This document shows, in pieces, positions 8,262 to 15,311 of a stretch of DNA of 64,000 nt. Source of the stretch: an uncultured Roseicyclus sp. (lineage in GTDB: Bacteria > Pseudomonadota > Alphaproteobacteria > Rhodobacterales > Rhodobacteraceae). Each line of letters opens with the position of its first letter. Position 1 is the first letter of the stretch. The translations under genes were made by a program, and so were the position numbers. The DNA is taken from assembly GCA_947500415.1 (NCBI GenBank), contig CANMRT010000002.1, positions 868,001-932,000 on the forward strand, written 5' to 3'. The notes below the pieces were generated by a model. That model was not told where the DNA came from, did no database searches, and saw nothing but the letters and a program-made list of their open reading frames with translations.

Positions 8262-9928
8262 GGCGCGGGATAGCTCCAATCATCGGGGTCCCCATCCGCC
8301 AGCTCACCCGGGAAAGGCGCATTCTGGAACATGGTGATCCTGAGCCACCGATCCGAACGGGGATCAAACCGCGTCGCGCCAAAGAAGCTCAGCTTCGCGC
8401 GCAATAGGTCGATCGGGGCCATCTCTGCATGGGTTGTGTTATCGCGGACCTCGGCGTATTCGTGCGCCTCCGCGATCTGCAACCGGCGCACCGTGTGCCG
8501 ATGTTCCGGATGGCGCAGCAGGAACCCTGCGACAGGCCCGATTTCTCCTTCCAAAGCCGCATGGAGTGCCGCTGCATCGCGCGCAGGGCAGAGCGGCTGC
8601 GCATAATCGTCGAGGTCTTCTTCCGCGCGTTCCCCCAGCCGAGGCTCCAGCTTCTCCGCCGAAACATACCAGACCCGCGCCTGCTCCTCCGGCGCGTCCC
8701 AATCAATTGCTAAGGCATCCGGATGCACCGCCTCAATCAACGCACGCAAGTCATTGACATCGCGCCCACCGTCGATCCGCACCGGCCCTTCATCCGCCGC
8801 CATACAGCCAGCCGCGCAATCCACGATTGCCCCATAAGGCTCCAACAACAGCGCCGCCAATTGCTCCTGCCCCTCAAGGCTCAGGGTCGCCTCACTCCAA
8901 CGCCACAGGCGGTCCCAAGGCAGTGCCGCACCAAAATCGAACCGCTCCAACTCCGCCAACAGCACCGCCATATCCCGGCGCAAATCTGCAAGTTTCGCCT
9001 GCTGGATCGGATGCTCAGACTGCCACTCCGCCGCATTCTTCGCGGCGCGCGCGGCATATCCCCGAAACACCGCAACCTCGTCGGCACTGGCCCGCGCCAA
9101 ACCGCGCACTTCTGCCAACGCCCACTCCCGCGCCGCAATCCAATTGTGGATCAAGCGCGGGTGGTTCATCAGGAACGGTGCCATGCCGAGGCCGGTTGAA
9201 TTGCCGATCCCGAACCGCCGACGCAGGGCCGGGTTAAGCGCCACGGCACCCTCAGACCGCATCCGCGCCATATGTTCCACCAGATCCATCACAAAGGCGC
9301 GGATCAGGAAAACCGTCAGCATCTCCGCCTGAAACGGCGCGCTCAACTCGGGCCGCTCCGCGATCTCCGCCCGGTCCGCCGCGCCAAATTTGGCCGAGCC
9401 GTAAACCGCCGTCGTCCGCATCAGGTAGCCCACGCTTTCAACGAGTTCCATGTCGGGCTGCTGTCCGCTGGCAAGCCGCTCCACCACATGTTCCCACAGC
9501 CGCACAGACCTGTTCGCCCGGCTGAGCGTCAGCTCGCGCCCCGAGACGCGCCCGGCCTCTTGCTTGGGCACATTGCCCCGCAACCGCTCGATATCCTCGG
9601 GCCCCGGCACCCCATCAAACAGCGCGAACGTCGCGTCCCAAGCGGTCGCAATCACCCGGTCACTGCGTGCCTCGGGCGGCAAGTCATGGGCAAAGGCGAC
9701 CAATGAATAAGTCCGCTCAGGCCCCTTGGCGCAATAGACCGCATGACCCACGCCGCGCGCATCCACAGACCAATCGGCGCAGGAAAAGGCCCATTTCTCC
9801 ACCTTCATCCGCCGCAGCAAAATCCGCATGAAACTCAATCGCGACTGATGGAATGACCCCATACGCTTAAGCTTCATCACTACCTGCGGGTCGCGCATCG
9901 CAACCTCGGTATGCGTCAGCTCCTTCAT
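8258..9928 (-). CDS. conserved hypothetical protein of methylated-amine cluster
   Basis: A 556-aa soluble protein that I cannot assign to a family. It begins MKELTHTEVAMRD and contains the segments WAFSCADWSVD, GNSTGLGMAPFLMNHP and many Trp and Arg residues. There is no nucleotide-binding glycine loop or membrane helix. Its start overlaps the dipeptidase stop by 4 bases and its stop overlaps the DUF3726 start, so the three genes are one translational unit. The context points to a role in betaine, dimethylglycine or a related amine pathway; that is inference from neighbours only. Confidence 0.75.
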   Translation of the reverse strand: MKELTHTEVAMRDPQVVMKLKRMGSFHQSRLSFMRILLRRMKVEKWAFSCADWSVDARGVGHAVYCAKGPERTYSLVAFAHDLPPEARSDRVIATAWDATFALFDGVPGPEDIERLRGNVPKQEAGRVSGRELTLSRANRSVRLWEHVVERLASGQQPDMELVESVGYLMRTTAVYGSAKFGAADRAEIAERPELSAPFQAEMLTVFLIRAFVMDLVEHMARMRSEGAVALNPALRRRFGIGNSTGLGMAPFLMNHPRLIHNWIAAREWALAEVRGLARASADEVAVFRGYAARAAKNAAEWQSEHPIQQAKLADLRRDMAVLLAELERFDFGAALPWDRLWRWSEATLSLEGQEQLAALLLEPYGAIVDCAAGCMAADEGPVRIDGGRDVNDLRALIEAVHPDALAIDWDAPEEQARVWYVSAEKLEPRLGERAEEDLDDYAQPLCPARDAAALHAALEGEIGPVAGFLLRHPEHRHTVRRLQIAEAHEYAEVRDNTTHAEMAPIDLLRAKLSFFGATRFDPRSDRWLRITMFQNAPFPGELADGDPDDWSYPAP

Positions 9929-10899
9929 TCCGCAGCCCCGAAATTCTTGTCAAAGAAGTCGAGCCAATTGCCGCCCATCACCGCGTCCACACCCGCCTGA
10001 TCAAAGCCCACAGCGCGCAGGCCCGCTTCAAGCTTCGGGAAATCGGCATTGGTGCGGAACCAGTCCGGCTGCGGCGGGAAGCCCGCGTTATCGGCGCTGC
10101 CCTCCCCATAGTCGATCTTCTTCGTCCACCGCCCCACGCGCATCCATTCGACCACGCTGTCGGGCTGATCCTGGCACAGGTCAGAGCCAATCCCGAAATG
10201 CCCAACGCCATACCGCTCGGCCATATCCGCGATCATCCCGCAGAAACTGTCGAGGGTGCAATCGCCGCCATCTTTCAGGTGGTGCGGGTAGATCGAAAAT
10301 CCCATCATCCCGCCACCGGCAACCACGGCCTCAATCACCTCATGGCGCTTATTACGCCGCGCGGGATGCCAGTCGAACGGGTTCGCATGGGTGATCGCAA
10401 TGGGCCGGCTCGAATGTTCCGCCGCCTCAATCGTAGACCGGTCGGCAGAGTGGCTCATATCCACCACCAGCCCCACCCGGTTCATCTCGGCCACCACCTC
10501 GCGGCCCATCCGCGTGAGGCCCGGATCCTCGGCCTCATAGCAGCCCGTCGCCAGCAAAGACTGATTGTTGTAGGTCAGCTGCATGAACCTCAGACCCAGC
10601 GTATGCAGGATCTCCACCAACCCGATGTCAATTTCCATGGGCGACGGATTCTGCGCCCCGAAGATGATCGCCGTCTTGCCCGCCGCCTTGGCCGCGCGCA
10701 CGTCGTCGCCCGAACCTGCGCGCACAATCAGATCGCCGTAATCCTCAAAATACCGGTTCCAGCGCTCCATCTGCAAAACGGTTTCGCGGAATACCTCGTG
10801 GTAGGCGATGGTAACGTGGACCGCATCCATGCCACCTGTCCGCATCTCCTCGAATACGCGGCGCGACCAGTTGCAATATTGAAGCCCATCGATGCGCAT
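9925..10899 (-). CDS. M19 (renal dipeptidase-like) family metallopeptidase
   Basis: A roughly 324-aa member of peptidase family M19, a TIM-barrel amidohydrolase with a binuclear zinc site. Visible features include DMSHS (zinc-ligand His region), ITHANPFDWHPARRNK, GGGMMGFS and GIGSDLCQD. A comparable M19 gene sits in the Pseudomonas dimethylglycine (dgc) locus, and its place here beside amine-demethylating enzymes suggests hydrolysis of a pathway amide or dipeptide, but the substrate is unknown. ATG 10899 is preferred; an in-frame TTG at 10935 would add 12 residues. It is separated from the upstream MttB-like gene by 136 bp of hairpin-rich DNA. Confidence 0.85.
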   Translation of the reverse strand: MRIDGLQYCNWSRRVFEEMRTGGMDAVHVTIAYHEVFRETVLQMERWNRYFEDYGDLIVRAGSGDDVRAAKAAGKTAIIFGAQNPSPMEIDIGLVEILHTLGLRFMQLTYNNQSLLATGCYEAEDPGLTRMGREVVAEMNRVGLVVDMSHSADRSTIEAAEHSSRPIAITHANPFDWHPARRNKRHEVIEAVVAGGGMMGFSIYPHHLKDGGDCTLDSFCGMIADMAERYGVGHFGIGSDLCQDQPDSVVEWMRVGRWTKKIDYGEGSADNAGFPPQPDWFRTNADFPKLEAGLRAVGFDQAGVDAVMGGNWLDFFDKNFGAAE

Positions 10900-10944
10900 G
10901 CCGCCATCTGTTACGGAGCGAGCGAACCCGGTCAAGCACCCTGC

Positions 10945-11032
10945 TTCCTTGTTTCAAAAATACTTCCGGGGAGTCGCCTCTGGCGACGGGGGTGGAACCC
11001 CCAAAACGGGGTGGGTGGGCGGGCCCGCCCAC
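10945..11032. repeat. intergenic hairpin-rich repeat, copy 1
   Basis: The stretch begins with GTTTCAAAAATACTTCCGGGG (10951-10971 region), nearly repeated at 26332-26352. It is followed by a GGGGGT/ACCCCC hairpin (10988-11002) and a perfect 18-bp palindrome at 11015-11032 (half-site GTGGGCGGG). It may end or attenuate transcription between the MttB-like gene and the dipeptidase. Confidence 0.6.
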
Positions 11033-11035
11033 GTC

Positions 11036-12577
11036 TCAATTGAAATAGATCTTCCACCTCTCCCGCACCGCCGCATCCATGGCGGCATCTACCTGGCAGG
11101 CCCCCTGCGCCAAAATCTCGTTCTTCCGCGCAATCGCATTGGCCATCAGATTCGGCTTCTCGGCTTCTTCCCATTCCTTTGGGCTCATCCGATTTCCCAG
11201 CGTGGGATAGACAAAATCCGACTGCATCAGCTCCAGCGTCTTGTCAGTGCCCAAGTAATGCCCCGGCCCGTTCAGGCAGACGTCAGCCATTTGGTCCAGC
11301 GCCAGAGTCTCGTCATTCACCTCGATTCCGCGCACGCAGCGCATGGCCTGCCCTATCAGATCGTCGCTCAGGATCAGGCTCTCCATGCTGAATCCCAAAA
11401 GCGACGCGTGCATCCCCGCCGCCTCATAAACCATGTTGAGGCCCGAAAGCCCCGACATCACGTTGGAACACATCTGCTCCCACCCGGCCTGCATATCGGG
11501 CATCTTGCTGTCGCTCGCGCCACCAGCCGCCCCGCCGGGCAGCCCGTAGAATTGATGCATCTGCGCACAAGCCGCACTTAACAATGCCTGTTCGCCAGAG
11601 CCGATCGACATCGCCCCGGTCCGCAGATCCAGATTGAACGGCCACGTTCCAAAGATCGCCAAATGCCCCGGCACCAGCGCATTCACATAAACCAGCCCCG
11701 CGAGGCATTCGGCCACCGCCTGCACCACCGCGCCCGCGATGGTCGAGGGTGCCGTCGCCCCCGCCATACCTGCCGACAAAAGCAGCACTGGCATGCCCGC
11801 ACGGATGCAATGCTCCATCGTCTCGCAGCTTTCTGTGGCGAATTTCATCGGTGGCACGACAAAGCAGTTGGAGTTCGAGATAAACGGCCGCTCGCGCCAC
11901 TTGTCCTCGCCCCCCGCCAGCATGTGGATCATCTCCATGCAGGGCGCCACATGGGACGGATCGCTGAACGACATGCCAATGTGCTTTTTGGTCCCCGCCA
12001 CACAGGCGTAGATGGAGTTCAGGTCCATCTCCAGGTTGTCGGCAATCTCCCGGCACACCATCGGGCGCTGAAAGAAATGCACGTTATCAAGCACCTGCAT
12101 GATCCGCGCGGCATCATAGAGGTCCTGTGACGTGGAATGGCGGTAGGAATTGTTCTCCACATCTACCACATTCACCGCCGCGCCCGCCGTGCCGTAATGC
12201 ACCTTGGTCCCGCTCAGATGCATATCAAACCGCGGATCGCGCCCCTGAAGCGTCACGTCCCGCGCGGCCTTCGCCAGCATATCTTCTACCAGCGCACGGG
12301 GATACCGCAGGCGTCCGTCCTCGCCCAGAATGGCCCCGGCCCCGACCATCAGGTCGATCCCCGATTGCGGTGCGTCGGCCAGGCCAATCGTCTCCAGCGC
12401 CTCCAACGCCGCATTGTGGATTTGCAGGATCTGCGCCTCGGTCAATACTTTCAGCGTGCCGCCTTCCATGCCCGGTCGGATGGGTCTCACATCATCGGGC
12501 AATGCCGCTGCCCGCGCCGCCACCCGCGCCGCCCGGCCACCGCCACGGCGGCCCTTACGCTCTTGAACTTCAACCAT
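11036..12577 (-). CDS. MttB-family (trimethylamine methyltransferase-like) methyltransferase, non-pyrrolysine
   Basis: A 513-aa member of the MttB/COG5598 superfamily, which transfers a methyl group from a quaternary or tertiary amine (glycine betaine, carnitine, proline betaine) to a corrinoid protein. The reading frame has no internal amber codon, so it belongs to the non-pyrrolysine branch typified by MtgB. A TIM-barrel pattern is seen, with LLSAGMAGATAPSTIAGAVV and an SGEQALLSAAC segment. The ATG at 12577 has GGAGG nine bases upstream; a GTG at 12583 is also in frame. It overlaps the PEP-mutase-like gene by 8 bases. No corrinoid protein gene is visible in the window. The exact substrate is inferred only from context. 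Confidence 0.88.
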   Translation of the reverse strand: MVEVQERKGRRGGGRAARVAARAAALPDDVRPIRPGMEGGTLKVLTEAQILQIHNAALEALETIGLADAPQSGIDLMVGAGAILGEDGRLRYPRALVEDMLAKAARDVTLQGRDPRFDMHLSGTKVHYGTAGAAVNVVDVENNSYRHSTSQDLYDAARIMQVLDNVHFFQRPMVCREIADNLEMDLNSIYACVAGTKKHIGMSFSDPSHVAPCMEMIHMLAGGEDKWRERPFISNSNCFVVPPMKFATESCETMEHCIRAGMPVLLLSAGMAGATAPSTIAGAVVQAVAECLAGLVYVNALVPGHLAIFGTWPFNLDLRTGAMSIGSGEQALLSAACAQMHQFYGLPGGAAGGASDSKMPDMQAGWEQMCSNVMSGLSGLNMVYEAAGMHASLLGFSMESLILSDDLIGQAMRCVRGIEVNDETLALDQMADVCLNGPGHYLGTDKTLELMQSDFVYPTLGNRMSPKEWEEAEKPNLMANAIARKNEILAQGACQVDAAMDAAVRERWKIYFN

Positions 12578-13394
12578 CTGCACTGCCCTCCCTCAGCATT
12601 GCATCAATCTCATCTCCCGAGGCGCTCGCCTTGAACGGCGTCAGATCGCCCGCCATCAGACCCGCCATCCCGTCCCGGATCGCCGCATGGGTCAGCCGCG
12701 CGACCTGCGAGCCCAGCGAAATCCGCCGCACGCCCATGCCCGCCAGTTCCTGCACCGACAAATCCTGCAACGGCCCCACAGCCAGCGCATTCACCGGCGC
12801 AGAAACCGCCGCCAGCACTTGCACCAATTCCGCTCTCCCCGGCGGCACCGGCAGGTAGAGGCAATCGGCCCCCGCCGCCTCAAACGCCTGTAACCTTCGG
12901 ACGCCCTCGGCCAGGTCATAGACCCCGTTCATGATCCCATCCGCCCGCGCGGTCAGCACGAATGGCCGCCCGACGGACCTTGCCGCTGCCACACCCGCGC
13001 GGACCTTTTCCAAAGCCAAATCAAAGTCATAGGCCGTGACGCCCTCGCCGAATGCCATGTCCTCGATCCCGCAGCCCGACAGGCCAACCTCGGCTGCCAA
13101 GCGCACCGTCTCCGCCACATCCTCGGGCGTATCGCCGAACCCATTCTCGAAATCGCCCGACACCGGAAGGCGCGTCACCGACAGAATATCCTGCGCATGG
13201 GCCAGCGCCTCGTTGCGGCTCACGCCCCCCATATCGGGCCGTCCCAAGGTGAAGGCATGGGCCGCCGAAGAGGTCGCCAAAGCCACCGCCCCCATCGCCG
13301 CCATCATCCGGGCCGAGCCCTTGTCCCACGGGTTGGGCATCACGAAACAGCCGCTCCCATGCAACTCCGCGAACCGTTCATGCCTGTCCGTCAT
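12570..13394 (-). CDS. isocitrate lyase / PEP mutase superfamily enzyme
   Basis: A 274-aa TIM-barrel enzyme of the isocitrate lyase/phosphoenolpyruvate mutase superfamily, whose members cleave or rearrange C-C or C-P bonds of 2-oxo or 2-hydroxy acids with Mg2+. The motif SGDFENGFGDTP (near 80) supplies acidic metal ligands, and CGIEDM, LTARADG and DCLYLPVPPG follow the usual order. The superfamily Cys loop is not evident, as in many oxaloacetate decarboxylase- or methylisocitrate-lyase-like relatives. Its start forms an ATGA overlap with the DUF2867 gene. The substrate is unknown. Confidence 0.85.
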   Translation of the reverse strand: MTDRHERFAELHGSGCFVMPNPWDKGSARMMAAMGAVALATSSAAHAFTLGRPDMGGVSRNEALAHAQDILSVTRLPVSGDFENGFGDTPEDVAETVRLAAEVGLSGCGIEDMAFGEGVTAYDFDLALEKVRAGVAAARSVGRPFVLTARADGIMNGVYDLAEGVRRLQAFEAAGADCLYLPVPPGRAELVQVLAAVSAPVNALAVGPLQDLSVQELAGMGVRRISLGSQVARLTHAAIRDGMAGLMAGDLTPFKASASGDEIDAMLREGSADG

Positions 13395-13810
13395 GCAAGC
13401 CTCCTCAGCGCGCCGCGCAGGATCAATTTGTGGGGGATCAAGACCAGCGCCAGATACAGCCGCCCGGCCCAATGGTTGAACCAGATGTTTGTGGTGACAG
13501 CCGCCTCGCCGTCCCGCACTTGCGTCAATATCGTGAAGGTCAGATGACGGTCTTCCAGCCCCAACTCATAGGCCTCATCCGTCTCGGAAATCACCGGCAG
13601 ATCGGCCATGCCCTGGCCCATATCCGGTGTCTCAAGGCCGAAAACTCCAACGACCCGGTTTCGGATCGCCAGCGCCGCCTTGGCCCATGGCGGCATCTCT
13701 CCCAACGCGGTCTCATATGCCCCGCGCGCCGTGCCAATCGCGGGCCGCACGGGTCCGCTGTGCACATCGGCCCAATCAGGCGGGCGAAGCGGGCGTTTCA
13801 GACCATTCAC
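13391..13810 (-). CDS. DUF2867 family protein
   Basis: A 139-aa protein matching the DUF2867 pattern: a Pro-rich start, PPWAKAALAIRNRVVGVFGLE, a central beta region (ELGLEDRHLTFTILTQV) and a C-terminal NHWAGRLYLALVLIPHKLILR amphipathic segment that may touch the membrane. Function unknown. ATGA overlaps on both sides place it firmly inside the catabolic operon. Confidence 0.8.
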   Translation of the reverse strand: MNGLKRPLRPPDWADVHSGPVRPAIGTARGAYETALGEMPPWAKAALAIRNRVVGVFGLETPDMGQGMADLPVISETDEAYELGLEDRHLTFTILTQVRDGEAAVTTNIWFNHWAGRLYLALVLIPHKLILRGALRRLA

Positions 13811-14679
13811 CGCCCCAACCTCCGTGCGATTTCCGCGATATGCGCGGGCCCAACCTCACAGCATCCGCCCACAATCGTGGCGCCCTGATCGATCCAGCCC
13901 ATGACGTAATCGGCATAGGCCTCCGGCCCCATATCCCGCCGCGCGGTCAAGGCATCTACCGTCGGGGCCTCGCCCAGGAAAGCCTTGGTGATCTGCGTGA
14001 ACCCATTGGCATAGGCCCCAAACGGCTTACCCACCTGCCCAAGGATATCCAACGCAGGCGCCATCGCTTCGGGGGCTGAGCAATTGGCCAGCAGTGCCGC
14101 TGCCCCTTCCGCAAACCCCAAAACATCCGCCAACGGTTCTCCGGATCGCAAAATGCGGCCATCCTCATCATCCACTGTGAACGCCAGCCACACCGGCAGC
14201 GCGGTGTGCGACGCGGCCTCAACAGCCGCCCGCGCCTGCCCGACCGAGGCGATGGTCTCGAAGATGAGCAGATCGCAGAGCGGCGTTTGCAGCTCCACGA
14301 TCTCTGCATAAAGCGCGACCGAGGCAATGTGATCGGGGCCCGCATCCGGCACATAGGATTGCCCCAGCGGCCCGATCGCCCCCGCAACCCTGCCGCCCCC
14401 ATGGGCCTCTCGCGCCGCGCGTGCCTGCTCCAGCGCCAACACATGCAGCGCCTCGAATTCGTCCTCGACACCGGCCCGCACCAATCGATCCCGATGGATC
14501 GCATAGGTGTTCGCCGTGGCCACCTGCGCGCCTGCGGCGAAGTAATCGCGATGCACGTCGCCCACCAGCTCCGGCTTGGCCCGCATCACATCCGTCGACC
14601 ACAGCGGCGTCGGCGGCTCGTTGGAGCGCGCCACCAATTCCTGCCCCATCCCGCCGTCCAGAAGGGTCACGTCATCCAT
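13807..14679 (-). CDS. homocysteine S-methyltransferase family protein
   Basis: A 290-aa enzyme of the Pfam S-methyl_trans family, which moves methyl groups from S-methylmethionine, betaine or a corrinoid to homocysteine using zinc. It has the N-terminal LLDGGMGQEL, the NTYA segment, the NCSAPE cysteine (near 205) and the C-terminal VGGCCEVGP double-cysteine zinc motif. Next to the MttB-like methyltransferase, it could accept methyl groups drawn from a quaternary amine and make methionine. ATG 14679 overlaps the LysE stop by one base; a GTG at 14682 is an alternative start. Confidence 0.9.
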   Translation of the reverse strand: MDDVTLLDGGMGQELVARSNEPPTPLWSTDVMRAKPELVGDVHRDYFAAGAQVATANTYAIHRDRLVRAGVEDEFEALHVLALEQARAAREAHGGGRVAGAIGPLGQSYVPDAGPDHIASVALYAEIVELQTPLCDLLIFETIASVGQARAAVEAASHTALPVWLAFTVDDEDGRILRSGEPLADVLGFAEGAAALLANCSAPEAMAPALDILGQVGKPFGAYANGFTQITKAFLGEAPTVDALTARRDMGPEAYADYVMGWIDQGATIVGGCCEVGPAHIAEIARRLGR

Positions 14680-15311
14680 CACCGCGCCTCTGTCGACAGA
14701 TCACGTGACGCCAACAACGCGGCCGCGGCCAGCATCAAGGCGCCTGAAATGCGGTTCAGCCAGACACCGTTTAGCGCTTTCACCCGGCCCAGCGTTTTGG
14801 ACGCGGCCCATCCCCACAGGATCAGCGTCACGCCGTCCACCACAAGATATGTCACCCCAAGGATCAGCAATTGCGGTAGAACCGGCATCGACGGATCGAT
14901 AAATTGCGGAAACAGGGCCCCGAAAAACACAACCGCATAAGGATTGGCCGAAGAGGTCAGAAACCCCTGCCGAAATAAGGCACCGCGTGTCGGACCAGCG
15001 GCTGCCTCATCCCGATCTCGGGCAGGTTTCGATAAGATCAGTTTCACTCCCAACCACGCAAGATACGCAACGCCTGCCCATTTCACGATCCACAACGCAT
15101 CGGCCGAGGCGGCAATGATGGCGGTCAGTCCGAACGCCGCTGCAGTCATCTGCAATGCGTTGGCCGACAGATCACCCGCCACCGTCGCAAGGCTGCGCCG
15201 CAATCCGTGACGGGCCGCGTTGGACATGATCAGCAACTGACTGGTATCGGGCGGGGTGGCGAAGAACGCCACCAACACGCCTAGATACAGTACGTAGACC
15301 TCTGCGCTCAT
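14679..15311 (-). CDS. LysE/RhtB family amino-acid exporter
   Basis: A 210-aa inner-membrane protein with six predicted helices of the LysE/RhtB translocator family, which exports amino acids and related small metabolites. Typical features are the N-terminal PPDTSQLLIMSNAARHGLRRS, the LWIVKWAGVAYLAWLGVKL helix and SSANPYAVVFFGALFPQF. Its start overlaps the stop of the dehydrogenase (ATGA). In this cluster it may relieve build-up of sarcosine, glycine or methionine; that is inference. Confidence 0.88.
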   Translation of the reverse strand: MSAEVYVLYLGVLVAFFATPPDTSQLLIMSNAARHGLRRSLATVAGDLSANALQMTAAAFGLTAIIAASADALWIVKWAGVAYLAWLGVKLILSKPARDRDEAAAGPTRGALFRQGFLTSSANPYAVVFFGALFPQFIDPSMPVLPQLLILGVTYLVVDGVTLILWGWAASKTLGRVKALNGVWLNRISGALMLAAAALLASRDLSTEAR

